The notes beneath the pieces were generated by a model. The model was not told the origin of the DNA, did not search any database, and saw only the letters and a program-made list of their open reading frames with translations. Of a stretch of 36,317 bases of DNA, positions 17,018 through 25,028 are shown one piece after another. This DNA is from Saprospiraceae bacterium (lineage in GTDB: Bacteria > Bacteroidota > Bacteroidia > Chitinophagales > Saprospiraceae). The DNA is taken from assembly GCA_020629475.1 (NCBI GenBank), contig JAHDDF010000004.1, positions 1 to 36,317 on the forward strand, read 5' to 3'. Position 1 is the first letter of the stretch. The number at the start of each line of letters is the position of its first letter. Both the position numbers and the translations under genes were made by a program.

Positions 17018-17812
17018 TTATGGTTTTTCAACTTCTTCGTATTCCTTGATTTTCAGGTATTCGGCGATTAAGCCACTAACTTCAGCGGCACGATTATACA
17101 CCATAAAATGCCCGCCTCCTTTTACTACGTGATCCGGTTTCCGAATCCTGCGGAAAGGAAATGTTTTGTCATTATTCCCGTGAATGTGGATGGGTGTAAT
17201 CTTACGATTCTTTATGCCCGGCCAATGCACGATAGCGTCCACTGCCCACTGAAAGTAGGAAATCGTCATTTCATCCACCATATCAAGAAAGACTTGCTTT
17301 TGCTCCTCGTTCTTGAAATCGTGGATTTTCCCCCACAAACCAAAGGTGTTGTGAATCAGTTTGTGATTTACCCATCTATACAAGGGAAAACTCCTGAAAA
17401 TGGTAAGATTGGCGGACATCTCCTTGGGATGTTTAATGGTAGATACCAAAAACACCTTATAGGTTTCCGTTCTTTGGGCAAATTCTTGAACCATTACCCC
17501 ACCGAATGAATGCCCGATAAACACCTTATTCGGTGCGTTCGTATCCACGAACGCGAACATCCTGTCCACGTAATCATAATAATCCTCGTTCTCGTAAGGC
17601 TCAAGCCATTCAATATAGTTGATGCTCTCCGCATTGGGTAACACCAAGTTCCTGAATGTTTCCTTATTAAAGCCTAATCCCGCAACGAGGTAATAATTGT
17701 ACCGCTTCATTCCGTAATTGTGAATGACAAAATCGGGTGAATCCTCGGATTCATGAATGGTTTTTCTAATAGATAGTTTATGAAAAGAGGCATAAAACCA
17801 GTTTCTTTCCAT
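17018..17812 (-). CDS. Alpha/beta hydrolase
   Basis: A 264-residue cytosolic alpha/beta-hydrolase-fold protein. The nucleophile elbow is GHSFGG (Ser102), the likely acid is Asp215 in HGNNDKTF, and the catalytic His is His235 in GGGHFMV, all correctly ordered. An oxyanion-hole-like LVAGLGF follows the first core strand (residues 42-48). The first ~34 residues are not typical, and an internal ATG at residue 35 (MKRYNYYLVAG) is a possible start. The upstream ATG at 17812 is retained because a TAnnTTTG element lies 68-75 bp before it. Substrate unknown. It is the first gene of a pair with the DUF4442 gene. Confidence 0.82.
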   Translation of the reverse strand: MERNWFYASFHKLSIRKTIHESEDSPDFVIHNYGMKRYNYYLVAGLGFNKETFRNLVLPNAESINYIEWLEPYENEDYYDYVDRMFAFVDTNAPNKVFIGHSFGGVMVQEFAQRTETYKVFLVSTIKHPKEMSANLTIFRSFPLYRWVNHKLIHNTFGLWGKIHDFKNEEQKQVFLDMVDEMTISYFQWAVDAIVHWPGIKNRKITPIHIHGNNDKTFPFRRIRKPDHVVKGGGHFMVYNRAAEVSGLIAEYLKIKEYEEVEKP

Positions 17813-17879
17813 AAAACAGCTTCCTTAAAAAAACCGGTTAGGTAAGGTTTGGAAAATGCGGTTTAAGGTGTAGCTACTT

Positions 17880-17887
17880 CAAATTTA
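17880..17887 (-). promoter_or_regulatory. Candidate -7 box for the hydrolase-DUF4442 pair
   Basis: On the minus strand this reads TAAATTTG, an exact TAnnTTTG match, about 70 bp upstream of the ATG at 17812. No TTG is seen at the usual -33 spacing. Confidence 0.45.
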
Positions 17888-17978
17888 AAAAAAAGTGAGG
17901 GATTTTGCTTGTTTCCATGTTCTTTTGACAGACTCAAATAAAAAAAATTGCTATTTGTCTTAGGTGCGTGGAAATAAA

Positions 17979-18521
17979 CTATTCCGCCAATTGATAAATA
18001 TCCGGCAAGGTCCTTCCTAGCTCATCATAATCCAATCCGTAGCCAACAACAAAGGCATTGGGAATACGGTATCCAACAGCAGCAATCGGAAAATTAAATT
18101 TGACGGCATCCGGCTTTAGCAAGAACGTAATCACGGAAATGGATGCAGGCTCGCGCTCCTCCAAATCTTTCATGAATTGATGAACGGTATTTCCGGTATC
18201 AATGATATCCTCGACAATAATGATGTGCCTTCCTTTGATATCTCCCTCGAGGTCAATACTTTTCCTAAAGACCCCGGTGGATTCCATTCCTTCGTATGAA
18301 CGGATTTTTACGAACATCATCTCGCAATCAAAATCACAAGCCCTTACGATATCCGCCGTAAACATGAAGGAACCATTGAGAATGGGAATAAAAACGGGAT
18401 CCTTGTCCTTGAATTCCTTGGTAATCTCCCGTCCCATCTCCATAATCCTTGTTCGGATTTCCGCTTTGGGTATGAAAATCTTGAAGGTTTTATCGTGAAT
18501 TTCTACTTGATTCGGATTCAT
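17979..18521 (-). CDS. hpt: Hypoxanthine phosphoribosyltransferase
   Basis: A 180-residue purine salvage enzyme that converts hypoxanthine/guanine plus PRPP to IMP/GMP. The start chosen is ATG at 18521 (MNPNQVEIHDKTF), because upstream in-frame codons fall inside the flippase gene. The PRPP-binding loop VEDIIDTGNT is at residues 103-112. The family stretch PILNGSFMFTADIVRACD is at 47-64 and KIRSYEGMESTG at 72-83. The C-terminal VGYGLDYDELGRTLPDIYQL is diagnostic. It begins 2 nt after the flippase stop, so it is read from the flippase transcript, an unusual partner for a salvage gene. Confidence 0.95.
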   Translation of the reverse strand: MNPNQVEIHDKTFKIFIPKAEIRTRIMEMGREITKEFKDKDPVFIPILNGSFMFTADIVRACDFDCEMMFVKIRSYEGMESTGVFRKSIDLEGDIKGRHIIIVEDIIDTGNTVHQFMKDLEEREPASISVITFLLKPDAVKFNFPIAAVGYRIPNAFVVGYGLDYDELGRTLPDIYQLAE

Positions 18522-18523
18522 GT

Positions 18524-20014
18524 TCAGGATTTTCTCAAGGTGGCAATTAAACCGTTTCTCTCCAATAGGTAAATGGCAAAAAGATACGATACAAAGATAA
18601 TCGCCTTTAAGAACCATATCAGGGAAGAGCCTTCGGGAAGTATTTTTTCTAGACCTAAACCTAGGGCATAACCCGCTAAAGCCAATCCCACATACACCAA
18701 CATCCTAGGGATTGGATAATGAATGGGGTAATATTTCCTTCCCAGGGCGTATGCCAAAATCATCATTACGAAATAACAAGCCAAGGTTGCCCAAGCGGAC
18801 GCCATAAACCCGATTTGGGGAATCAGTAGGAAGTTAAGTGTCAGGGTGATTCCTGCTCCTACCAAGGCGATATACATTCCGATAATGGTCTTATCCTTTA
18901 GCTTGTACCAAATCGCAAAATTATAATAGAGCCCTAGACAGAGATTGGCAAGGAGAATAACCGGGATGATTTCATCTCCTCCTTGTCTATAATTCTCGCC
19001 TAGAATCATTACGACTATATCCACGAAAAGAACGATTCCCAAAAAAGCGGTACTTCCTACAATAGCAAAGGACTGTCCGACCTTACCGTATAATTCTTTT
19101 GTATCAGAACGATCCGCATTTCTAAAGAAAAAAGGTTCTGCCGCATAATTGAAGCCTTGGGTAACAATTGTCATTAATGCCGCCAGCTTGTAATTCGCTG
19201 AGTAAATGCCTACCACCGCATCATTCTCCGCCTTGGTTCCTCCGAGTAAAAAACCCAACATGGGTTTATCAATTACCTCATTAATGACGGCAGCAATCCC
19301 AACGGGTATCAGAGGGAGGATATACCAGAATAGTCTTTTGAATAAGGCGGGGTCAAAACGTTCCTTGATTTGTAGGAATTGGGGTGACAACATCAATAAC
19401 ATCACGGCACTTGCCGCGATATTGGAAATGAATACGTAATCTACCAAACTTGTAGGATCGTAAATATTACTTATCCGGTCATATCCGTTTTCCAAAAGAA
19501 TGGGGCAAAGGAGAATGAAAAACAAATTCAAGCCCACGTTCACCCCTATATTCGTCAGCTGTACCGTTAGGAAAGCATAAGGCCGACTATCCAAACGCAA
19601 CTTTGCCATCGGCACCCTTGTTAGTGTATCCAAACCAACGATAACCGCCAAATAAATGACGTAACGGGTATAATCCGGATACTCAATGGCATTGGCAATG
19701 GGTTGGGCAAAGAGGATGATAAGCGCCACGATAATAGGTGTCGTGGTCAAGAGGGAAATCATGGCTGTGGAAAATGCCTTTCCCTTGTTCCCTTTTTCCG
19801 AACCGAAACGGAAAAATCCCGTTTCCATCCTAAAGGTCATCACCACAAGCACCAATCCGATATAGCTGTACATAATGGAGATTACACCATAATCCCCGGT
19901 ACTTTTTAAAATGTTGGCATAGAAAGGGACCAGCAGGAAATTAATCATCCTGGCAGCAACATTGCTAATGCCGTAGATAACCGTTTCTCCCGCAAGTTTT
20001 CGTAGTAATGACAA
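18524..20014 (-). CDS. Polysaccharide flippase (Wzx/MATE-like, oligosaccharide flippase family)
   Basis: A ~496-residue inner-membrane protein with about 12-14 TM helices. It is probably a flippase for lipid-linked glycans (capsule, O-antigen or exopolysaccharide). No ATG precedes TM1. The likeliest start is TTG at 20014, giving xSLLRKLAGETVIYGISNVAARMINF, the usual N-terminus of this group. Another TTG at 20041 lies inside the T-tract of the gld terminator and is less plausible. The sequence includes GLYYNFAIWYKLKDKT, typical of the family. No glycosyltransferases are adjacent, so the glycan is unknown. It is followed 2 nt later by hpt. Confidence 0.85.
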   Translation of the reverse strand: MSLLRKLAGETVIYGISNVAARMINFLLVPFYANILKSTGDYGVISIMYSYIGLVLVVMTFRMETGFFRFGSEKGNKGKAFSTAMISLLTTTPIIVALIILFAQPIANAIEYPDYTRYVIYLAVIVGLDTLTRVPMAKLRLDSRPYAFLTVQLTNIGVNVGLNLFFILLCPILLENGYDRISNIYDPTSLVDYVFISNIAASAVMLLMLSPQFLQIKERFDPALFKRLFWYILPLIPVGIAAVINEVIDKPMLGFLLGGTKAENDAVVGIYSANYKLAALMTIVTQGFNYAAEPFFFRNADRSDTKELYGKVGQSFAIVGSTAFLGIVLFVDIVVMILGENYRQGGDEIIPVILLANLCLGLYYNFAIWYKLKDKTIIGMYIALVGAGITLTLNFLLIPQIGFMASAWATLACYFVMMILAYALGRKYYPIHYPIPRMLVYVGLALAGYALGLGLEKILPEGSSLIWFLKAIIFVSYLFAIYLLERNGLIATLRKS

Positions 20015-20040
20015 TGGTAAACAGACGTTTTTGAGGTACA

Positions 20041-20080
20041 AAAATAAAACCCGGATTCGATAATCGAACCCGGGTTTTAT
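20041..20080 (-). terminator. Strong terminator closing the gldKLMN operon
   Basis: Arms 20044-20061 and 20063-20080 are complementary over 18 positions with one mismatch (ATAAAACCCGGATTCGAT and its partner). The minus-strand 3' side continues as TTTTATTTTT. It lies 18 nt past the gldN stop and directly before the flippase start region. The plus strand also carries TTTTAT after the stem, so it may work in both directions. Confidence 0.9.
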
Positions 20081-20098
20081 ACCTAATTGAAGTAGGAA

Positions 20099-20995
20099 TT
20101 AGAATTCCCAAAGATCATGTTCAAAGTTGAAAATCTCCAACCTGATTTTTTCCGACTCCAATAATAGATCAACACCTTGCAGGTAATCCTGAAGACGACG
20201 GTCATACACATTGGATTCTTTGTAAATATAGCTGGAGAAAAACCTCATCTCAAAAATGTCATGCCAGTTCATCGGAGCATTATCATTGCCCGAGTTAAAG
20301 GCTTGCTCACGAGCCAATGCCTCACGTGCATCCGGATAGTAGATCCAGAACATCGGCAGCTCGTAAAGGAAGTTACCTTGATCGTCGTACTCCTCTTTCA
20401 AGGGAGCGATGCCCAAGATACGAACCTGAAGGGTGGACGTTTCCTCATCGAAGAACCATACTTCCTTGATACGGAAACGCTTAATGTCTTCCGGGTTCAA
20501 GTCGTTGTATGCTACCTCGATGGTCTCCTCGTAAGTTTCCGGGTCAAAGGATACGAAGGTATCCACCTCGGATACGAGAGCCGCGGCTTCGTCCTTGGAG
20601 AGGGTTTCGGAGAAGTCATCATTATCGTTGATACCGTAGGCGGTCAACGTTTCATCCATGACTCCATCCATCAGGATATTGAAGAAATAGCGCTTCGGGT
20701 AAACGAAAGGCTTATTCATTTTCTCACGCACGTCAATTACGCGCCAAATACGTTTTTCCCAAAAGATATCCGCCTCACGAAGTGGCTGATAGGGAAGTAC
20801 TCTTCTTTCCTTGATCAATCTCTTCTCAACGATATCGTTCAAGGGAACGTACTTATCGTCATCCTGGGTTTCACCGGATTCGGTTACATCAGTGCTTGGT
20901 GGCGTAAGATCTTGCGCCACGGTAACATTGGTACCGACGAAGAAAAACAGTAATAGAGAGAAAACGGAAATTTTCAGTTCGAATCTCATCTTCAA
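20099..20995 (-). CDS. gldN: Type IX secretion/gliding protein GldN (PorN)
   Basis: A 298-residue periplasmic protein that, with the lipoprotein GldK, forms the ring-like periplasmic/outer-membrane part of the T9SS. Its signal peptide ends around residue 28 (VTVAQ). Family features include YVPLNDIVEKRLIKERRVLPYQPLREADIFWEKRIWRVIDVREKMN, FFNILMDG and the C-terminal MFWIYYPDAREAL and MNWHDIFEMRFFSSYIYKESNVYDRRLQDY. The length is normal. It is the last gene of the operon, followed by a strong terminator, with an inverted repeat in the 107-nt gap after gldM. Confidence 0.95.
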   Translation of the reverse strand: MKMRFELKISVFSLLLFFFVGTNVTVAQDLTPPSTDVTESGETQDDDKYVPLNDIVEKRLIKERRVLPYQPLREADIFWEKRIWRVIDVREKMNKPFVYPKRYFFNILMDGVMDETLTAYGINDNDDFSETLSKDEAAALVSEVDTFVSFDPETYEETIEVAYNDLNPEDIKRFRIKEVWFFDEETSTLQVRILGIAPLKEEYDDQGNFLYELPMFWIYYPDAREALAREQAFNSGNDNAPMNWHDIFEMRFFSSYIYKESNVYDRRLQDYLQGVDLLLESEKIRLEIFNFEHDLWEF

Positions 20996-21037
20996 TAGGT
21001 GTTTAAATATAAAAGCTTCAGCAAGTGTTATCTAAGT

Positions 21038-21083
21038 TCGGAAATTTCCCCGACAATCTGATTTTGAACGGGAAAATTTCCGA
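21038..21083 (-). promoter_or_regulatory. Inverted repeat in the gldM-gldN gap
   Basis: TCGGAAATTTCCC (21038-21050) pairs with GGGAAAATTTCCGA (21070-21083), leaving one bulged base and a 19-nt loop. No poly-U follows on the minus strand, so it is more likely an mRNA stability or processing hairpin than a terminator. Confidence 0.45.
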
Positions 21084-21102
21084 CTATATTGTCCGGTTTG
21101 GA

Positions 21103-22764
21103 TTATTTGATGGTCCAAACCATTGAGTTCAACTTACGACCGGCTGAATCACCAGGACAACGCGCTTTGATGTTGTCGAAGTAATAGATATCACCGGGCT
21201 TAGCGGCTTTCACCAAGTTAGCCACACGACCACCGTAGGTAGCACCTTGGTTGGTAGCACGTACAGGGTCTTGACGCTTAGGTACACGAGTAAGTTCGAA
21301 ACCTGCGATGTTACACTTCGCCTCGAAGTCGAAGTTCAACAATGCGGCGAAGATACCTTTACGCGCACCGAAGGAACCGTTACCCATAGAACCGGAATCC
21401 TCACGCTTGTTCGGATTGAAGGATGCAACCGGGTCAGGAATACGCTTCACACGGAATGGGAAAGATTGGGTAAATCCTTCAGCGGATACCGTAATCTTAG
21501 CCTCACCGGGAGAAGATACACGTACATTGTACTTACCGCTACCACCGGTCATGTTACAACCACCACCGGAACAACTTGCACGTACCTTATTGGAGTTCGC
21601 ACCCGCAACGGATACCTCAACCGGGTTATCTACACCGATGTAGAAAACGTTCATCTTACTAGGAGAAACGGTTGCGGAACGTACACCTACCTCGTACTCG
21701 TACGATGCCTTAGCGGAGAATTTCTCACCGGAAAGCGGGTTGGTTACGTTTGCCGTCATGTTCAAGGTACGCTTACCAAGGGAGTTCGCCGTTTCGGAGA
21801 ATTGTCCTTGACCTTCAGCGTTCAAGCTGATTCTTTGCCCGTTAACGGAAACGGAGGAAGTTTTTGCGAATTCATTGGAGAATGCACCGATAGCAACAGT
21901 TGCCTCGAATTTCTCTCCTTTGATTACGTAACCCTTCTTCGCGTTCATTACAGGGAAGAACTTGTTCAACTTCAATTCACGACCACCTACCAAACCGGCA
22001 AGGTCGTTTACCATCAATGCTTCAGCGGCGCGTGCATCGGACTTGAATTTCTCAAGTTTAGGCATACAAGCCGCAAAAGGCATTTGGTAGAAGTTGTACT
22101 CAGCCCAAGAGTTTTTATCGGAACCTACCCAAGTGGAATCCACTTTCAAGGTAAGGTTGGCCTTAAAGTTAGCGATCTTTTGCTCTACCTCGGAATCCTT
22201 AAGTTTTGCCTCTTTTTGGCAAGCCTTCATGGTTTTAGAGTAGATAGCGATCATTTGGTTACGAGTGGAGTCAATCAATTGCTCCAAGTCGTCACCTTTC
22301 CCCTTTTTCACCATCCACCAAGTGGTCCAGTCCTTATCCTTGGAAGCTAGAGGCTTACCACCTTTATCAGGTGCAGCGTAATACTCCAAGTTATCAGGAG
22401 AAACATCAGGGATGAATCCGGAGATTTGATCGTCCGTAAGTTCCTGTCCTTTAGTGGAAACTACGAAAAGACCTTTTTTATAGTAATCTACTCGATCGTT
22501 GAACTCGGAAACGAAGTTCTGGATTTCGGAGATACCACTGTTCAAAGGCTCGCGAAGGCCTTTCTTTTTCTCAAGGATAGGTTGGATACCTTCCTTGGTC
22601 GCTTTTACCGCTTCTGCGGTAAGTTTATTAGACGTCTCCATGGATTTTTCCAAATCGTAGAAGGCGTTCATGATTTCCGCGGAAATATTCAGTGCGAGCA
22701 GCGCCATGAGTACCAAGTACATCAGGTTGATCATGAGCTGCCGCGGTTCCTTAGGAATTGACAT
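21103..22764 (-). CDS. gldM: Type IX secretion/gliding motor protein GldM (PorM)
   Basis: A 553-residue inner-membrane motor stator/rotor component. The N-terminal MSIPKEPRQLMINLMYLVLMALLALN gives one TM helix at ~11-30, preceded by Arg8. Arg8 corresponds to the conserved Arg (Arg9 in Flavobacterium) that interacts with the TM2 Glu of GldL. The rest is a long periplasmic shaft of D1-D4 type: helical to ~240, then beta domains (FEATVAIGAFSNEF, FYIGVDNPVEVSVAGANS, SFPFRVKRIPDPVASF). The C-terminal domain ends ARCPGDSAGRKLNSMVWTIK. GldM transmits proton-motive-force-driven movement from GldL to the GldKN ring. The start at 22764 is flanked by a 9-bp inverted repeat (22751-22800). Confidence 0.96.
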   Translation of the reverse strand: MSIPKEPRQLMINLMYLVLMALLALNISAEIMNAFYDLEKSMETSNKLTAEAVKATKEGIQPILEKKKGLREPLNSGISEIQNFVSEFNDRVDYYKKGLFVVSTKGQELTDDQISGFIPDVSPDNLEYYAAPDKGGKPLASKDKDWTTWWMVKKGKGDDLEQLIDSTRNQMIAIYSKTMKACQKEAKLKDSEVEQKIANFKANLTLKVDSTWVGSDKNSWAEYNFYQMPFAACMPKLEKFKSDARAAEALMVNDLAGLVGGRELKLNKFFPVMNAKKGYVIKGEKFEATVAIGAFSNEFAKTSSVSVNGQRISLNAEGQGQFSETANSLGKRTLNMTANVTNPLSGEKFSAKASYEYEVGVRSATVSPSKMNVFYIGVDNPVEVSVAGANSNKVRASCSGGGCNMTGGSGKYNVRVSSPGEAKITVSAEGFTQSFPFRVKRIPDPVASFNPNKREDSGSMGNGSFGARKGIFAALLNFDFEAKCNIAGFELTRVPKRQDPVRATNQGATYGGRVANLVKAAKPGDIYYFDNIKARCPGDSAGRKLNSMVWTIK

Positions 22765-22800
22765 AATGGTTCATTTTGTCGTTAATAAAAAAATTCCTAA
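22751..22800 (-). promoter_or_regulatory. Inverted repeat enclosing the gldM start codon
   Basis: TTAGGAATT (22751-22759) and AATTCCTAA (22792-22800) are perfect complements. In the mRNA the 5' arm lies in the gldL-gldM gap and the 3' arm covers codons 3-5 of gldM, so the start codon sits in the loop. A weaker bulged hairpin next to a T7 run (22786-22824) overlaps the same gap. Possible translational or attenuation control; inferred. Confidence 0.4.
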
Positions 22801-22821
22801 TCACGCAATAGCGATGATCAA

Positions 22822-23424
22822 TTAGCTGCGAATGTTGGACATTGCGTTCAAGATGCCTCCGTATACGGAGTTCAAGGAGCCCAAGTTTCCGTTAAGTGCG
22901 GAAAGCTGCTCTTTGTAGCGCTGCGTATCCTCGATGGAATCGTTAATATTAGCCATCGCCTCGTTAAGGTTAGAATAGAAGTCGCCCATTTTCTTGATTT
23001 GCTCGGAAGTACCGGAGAAATCCACTTCTTGAAGTGATTTCAAGGCACCAAGGCTACCGGACATGGACTGAAGCTCAGTCAACATTCCGCTCAATTTTTG
23101 GTCTACTTTGTCACCGTCAAGAGGGGAAACGTCAGCAGAAAGGCTATTACCTCCTTGACCTAGGTCAATTGCGGTAATTTGGGAATTGTAGCTATCCAAT
23201 CCAGGATACAATTTTTCCCAGTAGTACTCCTTGTCGGGAGGAAGAAGACCCAACATAAGGAACATGCCCGCCTCCAAAAGAAGACCAACATAAATTAGGG
23301 ATACACCGGGGATGAACTGCACGTGCTCGATTTTCTCGAGTGCACCAAGAAGTACGATTGCCGCACCAACACCGATAATAAGGTTTTTCAGATACTTAAA
23401 TCCTTTTGAATGAATGAAACTCAT
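22822..23424 (-). CDS. gldL: Type IX secretion/gliding motor protein GldL (PorL)
   Basis: A 200-residue inner-membrane protein. Two TM helices are seen at ~12-30 and ~38-60. TM2 contains Glu51 (VGLLLEAGMFLML), the counterpart of the conserved membrane Glu (Glu49 in Flavobacterium) implicated in proton use and Arg contact with GldM. A cytoplasmic helical tail (~100-200, LSGMLTELQSMSGSLGALKSLQEVDFSG) completes the protein. GldL and GldM form the rotary motor that energises T9SS secretion and gliding. It is separated from gldK by 138 nt that contain a perfect 14-bp inverted repeat. Confidence 0.95.
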   Translation of the reverse strand: MSFIHSKGFKYLKNLIIGVGAAIVLLGALEKIEHVQFIPGVSLIYVGLLLEAGMFLMLGLLPPDKEYYWEKLYPGLDSYNSQITAIDLGQGGNSLSADVSPLDGDKVDQKLSGMLTELQSMSGSLGALKSLQEVDFSGTSEQIKKMGDFYSNLNEAMANINDSIEDTQRYKEQLSALNGNLGSLNSVYGGILNAMSNIRS

Positions 23425-23488
23425 TACTCCAGATTTTACAAAGGTTAGTTAATAAATAGGTTTCGAAAAAAATAGCGGGTTATTACAC

Positions 23489-23546
23489 AAAAGTGTAACC
23501 ATGTCGCCACATGTATAATGCGTCGCGACGAAATGGTTACACTTTT
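23489..23546. repeat. Perfect 14-bp inverted repeat between gldK and gldL
   Basis: AAAAGTGTAACCAT (23489-23502) is the exact complement of ATGGTTACACTTTT (23533-23546). Inside, GTCGC (23503-23507) pairs with GCGAC (23525-23529), extending the stem after a 3-nt bulge. The right-hand side also contains the self-complementary CGTCGCGACG (23521-23530). On the minus strand only TTTTG follows, so it is a poor terminator. It may act as an attenuator, processing site or operator inside the T9SS operon. Confidence 0.7.
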
Positions 23547-23562
23547 CTATAAAGGATTTTTA

Positions 23563-24813
23563 TTAGAAGTCATTCATGGAACGCCCTAGGAAGGTAAGAG
23601 CGCAACGGAAACCGATATAACACTTGGTAGTGTCTTGGTATTCCCAGTGACGGGTACCTGTTTGAAGGAAGAAAGAGATATCCTTCCAGGAACCACCACG
23701 GATTACTTTACGCTTCTGAGCCATAGGATCATCTTCCTTTGCATCGTAGCGCATGTCCGGGTTCAAATCATGGATAAAGGAGTAAGCGTTTTCATCAAAA
23801 GCGGAAGCAGTCCACTCGGAAACGTTACCAGCCATGTTGTACAAACCGAAATCATTAGGGAAGTAAGCATCGGCTTTTACGGTATAAAGACCACCATCCT
23901 CAGGATAGTTACCACGACCGGGCTTAAAGTTCGCTAACAAACATCCCTTGGCGTTACGGGTATAGTAACCACCCCAAGGGTAAGGAGCCGTATCATGACC
24001 ACCGCGGGAAGCATATTCCCACTCGTATTCGGTAGGCAAACGGAAATCTTCCGTGTTCACCTCACCTTTCTCCTTGGCTACGATTGAGTTCCAAAGCAAT
24101 GTTCTCCAGTAACAAAATGCATTGGCGGTTACCCAATCAATACCTACAACGGGATAATCGTCGAAGGCAGGGTGCCAGAAGTAGTTACGAGTCATGGGCT
24201 CGTTATAGGAATACGCGAAGTCCCTGATCCAAGCGAGGGTATCAGGATAAATCATCACGTTTTCCACCGTTTTGATGTAGTCGGCACGGTCGGAGTAGTC
24301 GGAATTGTGCGCCGCTCTTACCCAATCATACCATTTGTAATCAATAGTAAGGTTACGAACGTCAATCTCACGTTTACCACCGAAGGCTTCGTCACCTTGG
24401 TAATATAGATCTTGTACCGTTTCGTCCTCGGTATTGATTTCTACTTCCCAATCAATGTACTGCTCGCCGGTCTCTTCATCTTCGATGTAGTGATCTTGCC
24501 ATGAGTGAAGGATGGAATCCTTTACCCAATAAACAAATTGACGATATTCATTGTTGGTAATTTCAGTATCATCCATGTAGAACCCTTGGATGGATATTGA
24601 TTTTGCTCTCTGTTGGTATGTACTATTTACATCCTGATCAGAGGGACCGATGTGGAGTGTTCCGGAGGGTACGTAAACCATACCGTAAGGATTGATACCC
24701 TTCCAATCAGGGCGATCCAATACTCCAATAAGTTGTCCTGACTCCGTTGAACCGCATGATGCGATTGTGAGTAGAACTAAAAATGCCAAGACAATTTTCG
24801 AGATTCTTTTCAT
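23563..24813 (-). CDS. gldK: Type IX secretion/gliding lipoprotein GldK (PorK)
   Basis: A 416-residue outer-membrane lipoprotein. Its signal peptide ends LTIAS before Cys20. The body (~40-410) is a formylglycine-generating-enzyme/SUMF1-like fold used structurally: MVYVPSGTLHIGPSDQD, FYMDDTEITNNEYRQFVYWV, RLPTEYEWEYASRGG, NMAGNVSEWTASAF, KVIRGGSWKD and CYIGFRC. With GldN it builds the large ring under the outer membrane. It follows porP after a 215-nt gap in which I see no convincing minus-strand terminator. A near-match to the -7 consensus (TATATTTA on the minus strand) lies about 60 bp upstream of the ATG. Confidence 0.95.
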   Translation of the reverse strand: MKRISKIVLAFLVLLTIASCGSTESGQLIGVLDRPDWKGINPYGMVYVPSGTLHIGPSDQDVNSTYQQRAKSISIQGFYMDDTEITNNEYRQFVYWVKDSILHSWQDHYIEDEETGEQYIDWEVEINTEDETVQDLYYQGDEAFGGKREIDVRNLTIDYKWYDWVRAAHNSDYSDRADYIKTVENVMIYPDTLAWIRDFAYSYNEPMTRNYFWHPAFDDYPVVGIDWVTANAFCYWRTLLWNSIVAKEKGEVNTEDFRLPTEYEWEYASRGGHDTAPYPWGGYYTRNAKGCLLANFKPGRGNYPEDGGLYTVKADAYFPNDFGLYNMAGNVSEWTASAFDENAYSFIHDLNPDMRYDAKEDDPMAQKRKVIRGGSWKDISFFLQTGTRHWEYQDTTKCYIGFRCALTFLGRSMNDF

Positions 24814-25028
24814 GTCAAAACCCGAGTTTTCCTAATCCAGATTAATGTGTTTGACCGTTAAGCAGCGTAAATATAGAGTATTTTTTAAAGGATAAAGAAA
24901 ATATCATTTCCTTTTTTTCCCGGTTGGAATCGGGATACTCTTTGCTCACCGTAAGTCAACGAATAATTATTTACTTATTGTATTCCTTAAGGAATTTTTT
25001 ATGCTCAAGAGCATAAATATAGTTGAAA

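Noticed and set aside
21247-22350. A 367-codon open frame on the plus strand opposite gldM, and a 258-codon one opposite gldN (20177-20953)
   Set aside because: Both lie antisense to well-recognised conserved genes, show no family features or signal sequences, and arise from codon bias of the true genes.
24983-25017. Palindrome TTCCTTAAGGAA followed by TTTTTT, then TTTATGCTC/GAGCATAAA, as a terminator between porP and gldK
   Set aside because: The T-run is on the plus strand, where no gene ends; on the minus strand the stems are followed by A-rich sequence. The first stem also has no room for a loop.
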